Shown in pieces: positions 54,507 to 63,701 of a DNA stretch of 64,000 nucleotides. Under the pieces are notes generated by a model, which was given only the letters and a program-made list of their open reading frames with translations, had not been told where the DNA came from and searched no databases. Source of the DNA: SPDF01 sp963812085 (GTDB lineage Bacteria; Gemmatimonadota; Gemmatimonadetes; Gemmatimonadales; GWC2-71-9). The position numbers were made by a program, and so were the translations under genes. Position 1 is the stretch's first letter. Every line of letters starts with the position of its first letter. The stretch lies in the NCBI GenBank assembly GCA_963812085.1, contig CAWETL010000003.1:558001-622000 (forward strand), in the 5' to 3' direction.

Positions 54507-55391
54507 ATGAGCGTCGTTTCCCAGGAAGTCCTGAAACAGGTCAAGACGATCGAGCTCCGCACCCGCGGGCTCGTGGCGTCGCTGTTCGCCGGCGAATATC
54601 GCTCCACGTTCCGCGGGCAGGGGATGGAGTTCGCCGAGGTGCGCGCCTACGAAATCGGCGACGACTACCGCACCATCGACTGGAACGTCTCCGCCCGGCT
54701 CGGCAGCCCCTACGTCAAGACGTTCACCGAGGAGCGGGAGCTCACCGTCCTCCTCGTGGTGGACCACTCCGGCTCGACCCGCTTCGGGGAACCGCGCACC
54801 AAGGCGGGGCTGGCCGCGGAGGTCGCCGCGGTGCTGGCGCTCGCCGCCGCGCGGCAGAGCGACCGGGTGGGGGCGCTGCTCTTCTCGGACCGCGTGGAGC
54901 AGGTCATCCCGCCGCGGAAGGGCCGGCGCCACGCCCTCCGCGTGATTCGCGATCTCGTGGCGTTCACCCCGAAGGGCCGGACCACCGACCTCGCCGCCAG
55001 CCTCACCTACGCCGTCCGCCTGCTCAACCACCGGAGCATCGTGGTCGTGCTCTCGGATTTCGTGGCGCCGAACTGGGAGCGCGCGCTCCAGCGGCTGGCC
55101 GCGCGGCACGAGGTGGTGGCGGTCACCATCGACGACCCCCGCGAGCTGGCCTTCCCGCCGTCGGGTTGGCTGGACCTGGAGGACGCGGAGACCGGCCGGC
55201 GCGTCATGGTGAACGCCGGCGATCGGGAGGTGCGCGGGCGGCTCGCGAGCCTGGCCCAGCGACGCATCGAGGAGCGCCGCCGCGCGCTGGCCGCGGCGGG
55301 CGTGGACCACGTGGCACTCATCACCGGGCAGGACTACGCGCTCCCGCTCCGGCGCGGCTTCGCGCTGCGGGCGCGGCGGATTCACCGCTGA
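54507..55391 (+). CDS. DUF58 domain protein (VWA-like)
   Basis: A 294-residue cytoplasmic protein: GMEFAEVRAYEIGDDYRTID and the following WNVSARLG are the DUF58 signature; DHSGS near residue 89 is a VWA-like metal site; and LSDFVAPNW closes the fold. It regularly accompanies MoxR and Bat genes. The precise biochemical role is unknown. Its stop overlaps the next gene by one base. Confidence 0.88.
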   Translation: MSVVSQEVLKQVKTIELRTRGLVASLFAGEYRSTFRGQGMEFAEVRAYEIGDDYRTIDWNVSARLGSPYVKTFTEERELTVLLVVDHSGSTRFGEPRTKAGLAAEVAAVLALAAARQSDRVGALLFSDRVEQVIPPRKGRRHALRVIRDLVAFTPKGRTTDLAASLTYAVRLLNHRSIVVVLSDFVAPNWERALQRLAARHEVVAVTIDDPRELAFPPSGWLDLEDAETGRRVMVNAGDREVRGRLASLAQRRIEERRRALAAAGVDHVALITGQDYALPLRRGFALRARRIHR

Positions 55392-56137
55392 TGCCGCTGC
55401 TGCTCCTGCTGGCCCTGGTGCAGGCCCCGCAGCCGCAGGTGGGCGACACCGTCTGGCTAGTGCGGACCATCCTCGCCCCCGTGGGCCGGGAGGTGCGGAT
55501 CGTCGCCTGGAACCCCGAGGGAGCCATCGAAACGCTCGGACCGGGCATGATCGTGCGCCGGGGCGACTCGCTCGACGTCCGATATCCTGCCGTCGGGTGG
55601 CTTCCGGGCGCCCACACCGTGGAGGTGCCGGGGCCGGTGCTGGTCTCCCCGGACGGGACGACCGACTCGCTCCCGGCGATGCCTGTCACCATCATCATCG
55701 CCAGCATCCTGCCGGAACTGCCCCGCGACTCGCTGCCGCCGCCCCAGCCGGAAGCCGCGCCGGTGCTGCGGCCGATCGAGACGGCGGCGCCCATCCTGGC
55801 CCTCCTGCTGCTCTGCACGCTGGTCCTCGTTCCGCTCCATCTCTGGTGGCATCGTCGGGGTCGGCCGATCGAGGCCGCCGCCCCGGCGACGCCCACGGGC
55901 CCGCTGGAACTGCCGTTCACGCGCTGGGCCGAGGCGGGAGAGCCGCGCGCCGTGCTCGCCGCCGCGGCGGCCGGGCTCAGGTCGCTCGACGCGGGGCGGA
56001 CCACGCCGGAATCCGCCGCGCTGCTCGCCCGGCTCGATGACGCCCTCTTCGGCCCGGGCGATGCGACCCACGCGCTGACCGACGCCGCAGCGGCGCTCGA
56101 ACTCGCCGCGCGGCTTCGGGGCGGGGTGCCGGGATGA
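55391..56137 (+). CDS. Membrane protein of the Bat operon (DUF4381-like)
   Basis: A 248-residue protein: N-terminal signal-like segment (PLLLLLALVQA), a beta-rich region to about residue 130, one membrane helix (APILALLLLCTLVLVPLHLW near 138-158), and a helical cytoplasmic part. Position between DUF58 and BatA matches the small membrane component found in Bat operons, although the sequence match is weak. Start overlaps the DUF58 stop (TGATG). Confidence 0.6.
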   Translation: MPLLLLLALVQAPQPQVGDTVWLVRTILAPVGREVRIVAWNPEGAIETLGPGMIVRRGDSLDVRYPAVGWLPGAHTVEVPGPVLVSPDGTTDSLPAMPVTIIIASILPELPRDSLPPPQPEAAPVLRPIETAAPILALLLLCTLVLVPLHLWWHRRGRPIEAAAPATPTGPLELPFTRWAEAGEPRAVLAAAAAGLRSLDAGRTTPESAALLARLDDALFGPGDATHALTDAAAALELAARLRGGVPG

Positions 56138-57105
56138 ACCTCGCCCGTCCCGCCGTCCTGCTGCTCCTGCTGCCGCTAATCTGGTGGTGGTGGCGCCGCC
56201 GCCGCCCCGCGCCGGGCCTTCTCTACAGCGACGTCTCCCTCCCGGCCGCGCTGGGGCGCGCGCCGTGGTGGCTCTCGCTGCCGCCGATCCTGCGCACGGC
56301 GGCGCTCGCCTGTTTCATCCTCGGGGCGGCCGGGCCGCAGGTCGGCGGGAGCCGGATCGAGACCAAGCGCGAGGGGATCGCGATCGTGATCGCGATCGAC
56401 ATCTCGAGCAGCATGTACGCCGAGGATTTCGCGCCGTCGAACCGGCTGGAGGTGGCCAAGGCGCAGGCCATCAGCTTCATCCGGGGCCGGAGCGCCGACC
56501 GGATCGGGCTCGTTGCGTTCGCCGCGGAGGCGCTCACCCAGGTGCCGGTCACGCTGGACTACCCGGTGCTCGAGCAGGCGGTCACCGACCTGCGTATCGG
56601 CAGCCTGGAGGATGGGACGGCCATCGGCAGCGGGCTGGCCACGGCGGTCAACCGGCTCCGGCGCGCCCCCGAGAAGACGAAGGTGGTGCTGCTGCTCACC
56701 GACGGCGAAAACAACCGCGGCCTCATCGATCCCCGCACTGCGGCGGCCACCGCGGCCTCCTTCGGCGTCCGAGTGTACACCATCGGCGTCGGCACCGAGG
56801 GCGAGGCGCCGATCCCCACGGGACGGAGCGCCACCGGCTTCCGCTACGAGATCCTCCCGGTGCGCATCGACGAGCCGTTGCTCAAGGAGATCGCCGCAAC
56901 CACCGGCGGACGCTACTTCCGCGCCACCGACAGCGAGGCCCTCGCGCGCATCTTCCACCAGATCGACGGGCTGGAAAAGACGCCGGTCCAGGTCACCCGG
57001 TACCTGCACTACGACGAGATCACCAAGCCGCTGGCGCTCGCCGGCCTGCTGCTGCTCTCGCTCGAACTCCTGCTGGGGTCCACCGTGGCCCTGCGCGTCC
57101 CATGA
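56134..57105 (+). CDS. batA: BatA-like VWA membrane protein
   Basis: A 323-residue protein. Two N-terminal hydrophobic segments (residues 5-15 and 50-65, LRTAALACFILGAAGPQVGG) precede a VWA domain whose MIDAS is DISSSM near residue 90 and includes LLTDGENNRGLIDPRTAA. A C-terminal membrane helix (LALAGLLLLSLELLL) follows. Aerotolerance (Bat) family proteins are membrane-anchored VWA proteins; function is in envelope stress or tolerance. Overlaps neighbours by 4 bases on both sides. Confidence 0.88.
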   Translation: MNLARPAVLLLLLPLIWWWWRRRRPAPGLLYSDVSLPAALGRAPWWLSLPPILRTAALACFILGAAGPQVGGSRIETKREGIAIVIAIDISSSMYAEDFAPSNRLEVAKAQAISFIRGRSADRIGLVAFAAEALTQVPVTLDYPVLEQAVTDLRIGSLEDGTAIGSGLATAVNRLRRAPEKTKVVLLLTDGENNRGLIDPRTAAATAASFGVRVYTIGVGTEGEAPIPTGRSATGFRYEILPVRIDEPLLKEIAATTGGRYFRATDSEALARIFHQIDGLEKTPVQVTRYLHYDEITKPLALAGLLLLSLELLLGSTVALRVP

Positions 57106-58721
57106 TCTTCGACACCCCGTGGCTCCTGGCGCTGGCGCCAGTCCTCGCGCTCGCGGGAGCGGCGCTGGTCTGGTGGGGACGCCGCCGCCGGGTGGCGGCC
57201 ACGGCGTCGTGGTCCGCCACGCTGGGGGCGCTCGCGGCGCGCCGGGGCCGCGGCGCGCCCTGGTTGATGGGCGCGGTCGTTCTGCTCGCCGCCGTGGCGC
57301 TCGCCGGACCCCGCGGCGGGCGGGCCACCGTCAAGACCGAGGCCCGGGCGCTCAGCCTCGTCATCGCCGCGGACATCAGTCGCTCCATGCTGGCCGAGGA
57401 TGTCGCGCCGAGCCGCCTGGGTCACGCCAAGAGCGAAGCCCGCCGCCTGGTACAGGACCTCGCGGGCGATCGGCTCGGCCTGATCGCGTTCGCCGGCCGG
57501 AGCTACATCCTGACGCCGCTCACCGTGGACGGCAGCGCCCTGTCGCTCTACCTCGACGGACTGGACCCGGAGCTGGCGAGCGAGGGCGGCACCGAACTTT
57601 CCGCGGCGCTCAACCAGGGCCGCGAACTGCTGGAGGCGTCCTCGGAAATTTCCGACCGGGTGCTCGTCGTCTTCACCGACGGCGAGACCCACGACTCGAT
57701 GTCCGACGTCCTGGCTGCGGCGGAAGCGATCAAGAAGGCGGGCGTGCGGCTGATCCTGGTGGGCGAGGGCACGCCGGCGCCGGTCAAGATCCCGATCCGC
57801 GACGCCTCCGGCGAGCTGGTCGAGTACAAGCTCGACCAGGACGGCCAGGTGGTCGAGACCAGCCTGCATGAAGAGGTGCTGCGGGCCGCAGCCGAAGCGG
57901 CGGGCGGTACCGTCGTGCCGGCGTCGCTGGCCGACCAGGCGGGGGCGGTGCGGGAGCTCGTCGCGGCCTTCAAGCGAAGCCCGAGCATGGAAAGCCGCGC
58001 GGCGGACTTGCGCCCGATGGGGTGGCTCCCGCTGCTCGTCGCCGGCCTGCTGTTGCTCGGCCAGACGGCGCTCCGCCGCGGCGCTTCATTGTTTGCGATC
58101 CTCCTCATGCTCGCGCTGCCGCGCGCCGCCCAGGCCCAGCGGCCTTCGGAGGGCGAACGCGCCCTCACCTCTGGCAACCCCGCCGGGGCCGCCGGCGCCT
58201 TCCTGAAGGAGGCCCGCGAAGGCAGCCAGCGGGACACGGCGTACTACAACGCCGGCACCGCGGCCCTCCGGGCGGGAGACCTCAAGGTGGCGCGACGCGC
58301 GCTGATCGAGGCGGCCCGCTCCACCGATCCCGGGCTCCGGTACCGGGCGCTGTACAACCTCGGGGTCGTGGACCTGCGCGCGGCCCGCGCCGATTCCGCG
58401 CTGCGCGACACCCTGCTCGGCGAGGCGGCCGGCCACCTGCGCGAGGCGCTCCTGCTCGAGCCCGGGTCCGAGCGGGCCAAGTGGAACCTGGAGCTCGCCG
58501 AACGGATGCGCCCGCCGCCTCCACCGTCGAGCGGAGGCCAGAAGCCGCCGCCCCCCCCGGGCCAGCAGCAGAAGCCGCCGCCGCCGAAGCCGGAGAACAA
58601 GGGGCTGACCCGGGAACAGGCGGAGCAGATCCTCAATTCGGTGGAGCGCGAGGAGCGCGCCACCCGCAACCGCCAGCTCGACCGGCTCTCGGGCGGCACG
58701 GGAGGGGCCAAGGATTGGTAG
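57102..58721 (+). CDS. batB: BatB-BatC fusion: VWA membrane protein with C-terminal TPR domain
   Basis: A 539-residue protein joining two Bat components. N-terminal part: two hydrophobic segments, VWA domain with MIDAS DISRSM near residue 91, and VVFTDGETHDSM. A central membrane pair (LPLLVAGLLLLGQTALRRG and SLFAILLMLALPRAAQA) separates it from a TPR region (about 345-470; YYNAGTAALRAGDLKVARRA, RYRALYNLGVVDLRAARADS), then a proline-rich tail. BatC is usually a separate TPR protein. No frame break is seen. Confidence 0.85.
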   Translation: MIFDTPWLLALAPVLALAGAALVWWGRRRRVAATASWSATLGALAARRGRGAPWLMGAVVLLAAVALAGPRGGRATVKTEARALSLVIAADISRSMLAEDVAPSRLGHAKSEARRLVQDLAGDRLGLIAFAGRSYILTPLTVDGSALSLYLDGLDPELASEGGTELSAALNQGRELLEASSEISDRVLVVFTDGETHDSMSDVLAAAEAIKKAGVRLILVGEGTPAPVKIPIRDASGELVEYKLDQDGQVVETSLHEEVLRAAAEAAGGTVVPASLADQAGAVRELVAAFKRSPSMESRAADLRPMGWLPLLVAGLLLLGQTALRRGASLFAILLMLALPRAAQAQRPSEGERALTSGNPAGAAGAFLKEAREGSQRDTAYYNAGTAALRAGDLKVARRALIEAARSTDPGLRYRALYNLGVVDLRAARADSALRDTLLGEAAGHLREALLLEPGSERAKWNLELAERMRPPPPPSSGGQKPPPPPGQQQKPPPPKPENKGLTREQAEQILNSVEREERATRNRQLDRLSGGTGGAKDW

Positions 58722-61060
58722 CCGCCCTCCTGGTGCTGGCCTTCCTCCAGCAGGCGCGGCCGCCCGAGCTGACCGTCACGCTCGACCGCGATGAGGTGGC
58801 CGTCGGCGAGGAGGTGCTCCTGACGATCCGGACGCGGAGCGCGTCCGCTCTGCCGATCGAGGTGCGCACCGGACCCACCGATGGCTTCGTGGTCGTGTCG
58901 CGGTCGGAAGCCACCGTGGTGAGCCCCGACGCGGCCGTGTCCCGCACCAAGACCATCCAGCTGCGGCTCCGCGCGCTCCGCGCGGGCCAGTGGAAGCTCG
59001 GACCGTTCCAGGCCCGCCAGGGAGACACGATCGCGGAAGTCGGGGTGCTCACCGTGCGCGTGACCGACACCGGCAGCGCCGCGGTCGCCGCGCAGATCAA
59101 CCCGCGCATCCGGCGCCTCCTGGAACAGGCGCGACCGCCGACAGCCCCGGGGAAGGTGGGGCTGTCGCTCCTGGTCTCCGCCACGGAGGTCACCGTCGGC
59201 GAGCAGGTGGACATCGTGACCGCCGCGTGGTTCCCGCGCGACCTGCGCCTCCAGCTCCGCCGGGCACCGACCCTGGTGCCGCCCGCGGTAGAAGGCATGT
59301 GGAGTTATCCGCAGCCGGCACCGGTCGGCATCGCGGCGAGCCGGCAGGTCGGTGGCGTGTACTACGACCTCTTCGTGGCGCACCAGATCGCCTTCCCGGT
59401 CCGATCCGGCAAGCTGGCCATCGCGCCGGCGCAGATGCAGTACTCCGTGCCGCTCGCCCTCCAGTTCTTCAGCCAGGAGGAACGGTTCTCCGTCACGAGC
59501 GACAGTGCCATCATCGCCGTCGACCCGATTCCCGAAGCCGGACGCCCGGCCGGGTTTGCCGGGGCCGTCGGGACCGATCTCTCGCTCGAGCGCGTCATCA
59601 CGCCGGCCACCGCTCGCGCACGCGAGCCGGTGCATGTGGCGTTCGTCGTTCGGGGCCGGGGGAACGTCACCCTCTGGCCGCCGCCCGAGGTCACCTGGCC
59701 GGCGGGCTCCCGCGCCTATCCCGACCTCGTCGAGGAGCGGCCGGAAACACGCGACGGATTCGTCACCGGCACCAAGAGCTTCGGGTACATGGTGGTCGCC
59801 GATTCCGTCGGCACCATCGTGCTGCCGCCGGTCACCTACCCGTACTGGGACCTCGGCACCCGGAGCTTCCGGGTGGCCAAGGTGGCCGCGGCGAATCTGC
59901 CGGTGGCGTCCGCCGCGGCGCTGGCCGAAGGGGCCCTGCCGCCCGACCTGCTCACGGCCGGACGCAGCGTCGTCCCGCCCTCCTTCATCGACGGACCGGG
60001 ACCGATCGGGTGGCTCACGATCGTGCTGGGGCCCGTGCTCGCATGGGGTGCCCTGAGCCTGGGGCGACGGCGCGCCCGGCGCCGCGCGCCGCCGCCTGCG
60101 CCACGTGCGCTGAGCGCGCGCACCGTGGAGATCGAGATGGACCGCCTCGTGACCGGGCTGGCCCCCGCGGCGCTCCTGGCCGGCGACGACCAGCTCTCGT
60201 CCGCGCTTCGGGCGGCGGGACTCGAGCCCGACTTCGTGGAGCAGCTGCTCGAGCTGCGGGCGGAACTGCGGCAGCACCGCTATGCGCCGGAACAGTCGGC
60301 GCAGGCCGCTGGGATCGTCTCCCGCTGGGAGGCGCTTCGTGGACGGCTCGCGGCCGGCGGCCGGCGGCGGCGGGTCCCGCACGGGCTGCTGGGCGTCCTG
60401 TTCCTCGCACTCGTGGCGCGCCCGGCGTTCGCGCAAGGCACTTCGGCGGAGTCGCTCTACGAGGCGGGGGAACTCGCCGGGGCCCGCGCCGCCTTCGCGG
60501 CCCGCGCCGCCGCCCAGCCGGATATCGCCGCGCACTGGTACAATCTCGGCGCGACGGACTACCGCCTCGGCTCGGCCACCGCCGCGAGCGCGGAATGGCT
60601 GCGGGCGCTGCGGCTCGCCCCGCGGAGCGGGACCATTCGCCAGGCGCTGCAACTCACCCCGCCGCCCGATCCCGTCTCCGCCGGCCGGCTGTGGACCGCC
60701 CCGTTCACTCCCTCCGAGATGGCGCTTGTCGCGCTCGTGCTCTGGCTCGCTGCCTGGGCCGGCCTGATCCTCCGACCGGCGCACTTCACGCGGTGGAGCT
60801 GGATCGGGGGCGCGGCCCTTGTGCTGGGCGGGGCGGCGTTGTGGCTGCAGCACCGGTACGCCGAGCCGGTGGCGGTCGTCCGGCAGACGATTCCGCTTCG
60901 GGTGAGCCCGCACGGACGCGGCTCCGTGGTGGCCACGCTGAACGCGGGGCAGGCGGTGCTGACCCTGCGCGATCAGCGCGGCTGGAAGCTGGTCCGCGAT
61001 CCCGCCGACCGCCTGGGCTGGGTGCCCGACTCCGCCGTGGTCCCGGTCGGGCCGGAGTAG
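58715..61060 (+). CDS. batD: BatD-BatE fusion: oxygen-tolerance BatD domain plus TPR and SH3 domains
   Basis: A 781-residue protein. TTG at 58715 gives a signal peptide (VAALLVLAFLQQA) and is preceded by GGAGGGG at 7 bases. Residues 20-400 are the BatD beta-domain repeats, followed by a membrane helix near residue 432 (WLTIVLGPVLAWGALSLG), a helical region, a second hydrophobic segment near 558 (LLGVLFLALVARPAFA), a TPR (AESLYEAGELAGARAAFAAR; WYNLGATDYRLGSATAASA), two more helices and an SH3-like end (IPLRVSPHGRGSVVATLNAG). The second half matches BatE. Overlaps the previous stop. Confidence 0.82.
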   Translation: MVAALLVLAFLQQARPPELTVTLDRDEVAVGEEVLLTIRTRSASALPIEVRTGPTDGFVVVSRSEATVVSPDAAVSRTKTIQLRLRALRAGQWKLGPFQARQGDTIAEVGVLTVRVTDTGSAAVAAQINPRIRRLLEQARPPTAPGKVGLSLLVSATEVTVGEQVDIVTAAWFPRDLRLQLRRAPTLVPPAVEGMWSYPQPAPVGIAASRQVGGVYYDLFVAHQIAFPVRSGKLAIAPAQMQYSVPLALQFFSQEERFSVTSDSAIIAVDPIPEAGRPAGFAGAVGTDLSLERVITPATARAREPVHVAFVVRGRGNVTLWPPPEVTWPAGSRAYPDLVEERPETRDGFVTGTKSFGYMVVADSVGTIVLPPVTYPYWDLGTRSFRVAKVAAANLPVASAAALAEGALPPDLLTAGRSVVPPSFIDGPGPIGWLTIVLGPVLAWGALSLGRRRARRRAPPPAPRALSARTVEIEMDRLVTGLAPAALLAGDDQLSSALRAAGLEPDFVEQLLELRAELRQHRYAPEQSAQAAGIVSRWEALRGRLAAGGRRRRVPHGLLGVLFLALVARPAFAQGTSAESLYEAGELAGARAAFAARAAAQPDIAAHWYNLGATDYRLGSATAASAEWLRALRLAPRSGTIRQALQLTPPPDPVSAGRLWTAPFTPSEMALVALVLWLAAWAGLILRPAHFTRWSWIGGAALVLGGAALWLQHRYAEPVAVVRQTIPLRVSPHGRGSVVATLNAGQAVLTLRDQRGWKLVRDPADRLGWVPDSAVVPVGPE

Positions 61061-61069
61061 ATTCAGGCC

Positions 61070-62797
61070 ATGACGCGCCGCATCGCCATCCTGCCGGATG
61101 CCGTCGCCGACCAGATCGCGGCCGGCGAGGTCGTCGAGCGCCCCTCCTCCGCGCTCAAGGAACTGGTCGAAAACGCCATCGACGCCGGGGCCACGCGGGT
61201 ACGCATCGAGGTCGAGAACGGCGGCAAGACGCTCATCGAGGTGGCCGACGACGGATCGGGGATGGGGCGGGAGGACGCGGTACTGGCGCTCGACCGCCAC
61301 GCAACGAGCAAGATCCGGAGCGCCTCCGACCTCGTCGGCGTGACCACCTTCGGCTTCCGCGGCGAGGCGCTGCCGGCCATCGGGTCGGTCTCCCGGCTCA
61401 CGCTCACGACGGCCGAGGTGGACGGGGAGGGCACCGAGTTGCAGGTGGTGGGCGGGCGGCTGGAGCATGTCGGGCCGGCGGTCCGCCAGCGTGGAACCAC
61501 GGTGAGCGTACGTGGCCTGTTCTTCAACACTCCTGCCCGGCGGAAGTTTCTCCGTTCGGCGGCGAGCGAGTCGCGCTCGACGTACGAGACCACCGCCACG
61601 CTGGCCCTCGCGCATCCCGCCGTCGGCATCGAACTGATCCAGGATGGACAGGTGCGCCTCGCGATTCCTCCGCACCAGCAGGAGGCGGACCGCCTCCTTG
61701 CGGTGTGGGGTCGCGACCTCGTGGGCACCATGGTGCCGGTGCAGCATGCGGCGGGCGCGTTCCGGATTTCCGGTTTCGTGCAGCGGCCCGGCGATGCGGG
61801 GCCGAGCGGCCGGCGGACCCAGCTCTTCGTCAACGGGCGCCCGTTCCGTGATTCGTTCCTCCTTCGGGCCGCGGAGGCGGGGTACCGGGCCGCGATCCAT
61901 CCCGGCGACCGACCCTCGCTCTACCTCCGGGTGGATTTGGATCCCAGCGAGGTGGACGTCAACGTCCATCCGTCGAAGCTGGAGGTCCGTTTCCGGGACC
62001 GGGTCGGCCTCGAGCGGACCATGGAAGACGCCGTACGCCAGGCTATCGGCGCCCTCGTGGCCGCCGCGCCGGTCGGTGACTGGCGGCCGATGCCGGCCGG
62101 CCTCAGTCGGCTGGACGCCGGAGAATTGGCCGAATCGCTCTTCGGGGCGGACGTGCCGTCCGCGAGCGGGTCCGGCGTCGAGCCGACCGGGGACGGTGGA
62201 GCGGGCGTCGCCGGAGCCGCGGACCCGCTGGCCGGCGGACTGACCCAGCTGTTCGACACCTACATCGTCTACCAGGCCGCGGAAGGCGTGGTGTTCGTGG
62301 ACCAGCACTCGGCGCACGAACGGGTGCTCTACGAAAGAGTGATGTCGGACTTGTCGGGCGCCGGCGCACCGGCCCAGCGACTGCTGCTGCCGGCGACGCT
62401 CGAGCTGTCCGACGAGGAGCTCGACGCCCTCGAGCGGCACCGCGAGGTGTTCGAGCGGGTGGGGTATACGGTGGACGAATTCGGCGGGCGCACCGTGGTG
62501 CTCCATGCCGTCCCGGTGCCGCACCCGAGGTTCGACGCCGTGGCCTGCTTCCGCGACATGATCGCCGACCTGGCGGGTGGGCGGTTCGGCGGCTGGGCGA
62601 ATCCGCTCGAGCGCTTCGCGGCCACGTTCGCCTGCCGCGCCGCGGTGAAGGCGGGCCAGCGGCTGAGCCAGGAGGAGATGCGGGAGCTGCTGCTCAGGCT
62701 CTTCGCCACGGACCTGCCCCCGCACGACGTCCACGGCCGCTCCACCATCGTCCAGTTGCCCCGGGAGGAGCTTGAGCGGCGCTTCGGCCGTCGCTAG
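61070..62797 (+). CDS. mutL: DNA mismatch repair protein MutL
   Basis: GHKL ATPase linking MutS to downstream repair; 575 residues. N-terminal motifs are LPDAVADQIAAGEVVERPSS, ELVENAIDAGATRV, VADDGSGMG and TFGFRGEALPAI. The C-terminal domain is QHSAHERVLYER and onward; no DQHAx2E-x4-E metal endonuclease motif with certainty, though QHSAHER is similar. The ATG is 6 bases after TAGATT with no Shine-Dalgarno, suggesting a leaderless start. Confidence 0.94.
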   Translation: MTRRIAILPDAVADQIAAGEVVERPSSALKELVENAIDAGATRVRIEVENGGKTLIEVADDGSGMGREDAVLALDRHATSKIRSASDLVGVTTFGFRGEALPAIGSVSRLTLTTAEVDGEGTELQVVGGRLEHVGPAVRQRGTTVSVRGLFFNTPARRKFLRSAASESRSTYETTATLALAHPAVGIELIQDGQVRLAIPPHQQEADRLLAVWGRDLVGTMVPVQHAAGAFRISGFVQRPGDAGPSGRRTQLFVNGRPFRDSFLLRAAEAGYRAAIHPGDRPSLYLRVDLDPSEVDVNVHPSKLEVRFRDRVGLERTMEDAVRQAIGALVAAAPVGDWRPMPAGLSRLDAGELAESLFGADVPSASGSGVEPTGDGGAGVAGAADPLAGGLTQLFDTYIVYQAAEGVVFVDQHSAHERVLYERVMSDLSGAGAPAQRLLLPATLELSDEELDALERHREVFERVGYTVDEFGGRTVVLHAVPVPHPRFDAVACFRDMIADLAGGRFGGWANPLERFAATFACRAAVKAGQRLSQEEMRELLLRLFATDLPPHDVHGRSTIVQLPREELERRFGRR

Positions 62798-63701
62798 GGT
62801 TCCGGTCCTGGTCGGCCCCACGGCAGTGGGGAAGACCGCCGTCGCCCTGGCGCTCGCGGCCCACTGGCCGCTCGAGATCATCTCGGCCGACTCCCGCCAG
62901 GTGTACCGCCGGCTGGACATCGGCACCGCCAAGCCCACGCGGCGCGAGCTTGCCCGGGTGCCGCACCACGGTGTGGACATTCTCGACCCCGGGCACCGAT
63001 ACAGTGCGGGCCGATGGGCGGCGGCGGCCAGCGCGTGGATCGAGATCGTCCAGGCGCGGGGCCGCCAGCCGGTCGTGGTCGGGGGAACCGGCCTGTACGT
63101 TCGCGCGTTAATGGACGGCCTCTTCCGCGAACCGGCGCTGGATGCCGAGCGACGTCCGCGGCTCGAGGGATACCTGGCGGGCCTCACCTCGGCGGAGCTG
63201 GTGCGCTGGGCGGGCCGGCTCGACCCGGCCTACGCCGGGGGCGGCCGCCAGCGGGCCCTCCGCAGCATCGAAATGGCCCTGATGACCGGGCACCCGCTGT
63301 CCCACTGGCAGCGCGCCGCCCGGGCAGACCGCCGGTTCGAGCCCTGGTACGTGGTGCTCAGCGTGCCGCGGCCGGTGCTGCATCAGCGGATCGAACGCCG
63401 CGCGGCGGAGATGGTGCAGCGCGGCCTCATCGAGGAAGTGGCGGCGGTGCTCGCGGAAGGGCACGCGGCCCACGCCCCCGGGCTCGACGGCATCGGCGTC
63501 CGGGAAGCGGTCGAATACCTACACGGCAAGCGGAGCCGCGAGAGCGTCGCGGACGCGATGACCATCAGCACCCGGCAGTACGCCAAGCGACAGGAAACCT
63601 GGTTTCGTCACCAGCTCGAGGGCGACATCCTCCGGCTGGACGCGACCCGACCGCCGGCGGACCTGGCCGCCGAGATCGCCGCCCACTGGAGCCCCGCATG
63701 A
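62772..63701 (+). CDS. miaA: tRNA dimethylallyltransferase MiaA
   Basis: Adds the isopentenyl group to A37 of tRNAs reading U-initial codons, the substrate for MiaB. The 309-residue protein has the P-loop VGPTAVGKTAVALAL, SADSRQVYRRLDIGTAKPT, VVGGTGLYVRALMDGL, and C-terminal TISTRQYAKRQETWFR. Start TTG at 62772 overlaps the mutL end by 26 bases; no ATG or GTG is available nearby. Gene order mutL-miaA is common. Confidence 0.94.
   Translation: MSGASAVARVPVLVGPTAVGKTAVALALAAHWPLEIISADSRQVYRRLDIGTAKPTRRELARVPHHGVDILDPGHRYSAGRWAAAASAWIEIVQARGRQPVVVGGTGLYVRALMDGLFREPALDAERRPRLEGYLAGLTSAELVRWAGRLDPAYAGGGRQRALRSIEMALMTGHPLSHWQRAARADRRFEPWYVVLSVPRPVLHQRIERRAAEMVQRGLIEEVAAVLAEGHAAHAPGLDGIGVREAVEYLHGKRSRESVADAMTISTRQYAKRQETWFRHQLEGDILRLDATRPPADLAAEIAAHWSPA

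Noticed and set aside
58244..63187. A 1647-codon open frame on the minus strand
   Set aside because: It is antisense to batB, batD, mutL and miaA, has low-complexity Arg/Gly/His-rich sequence and no domain. High GC content keeps such frames open.
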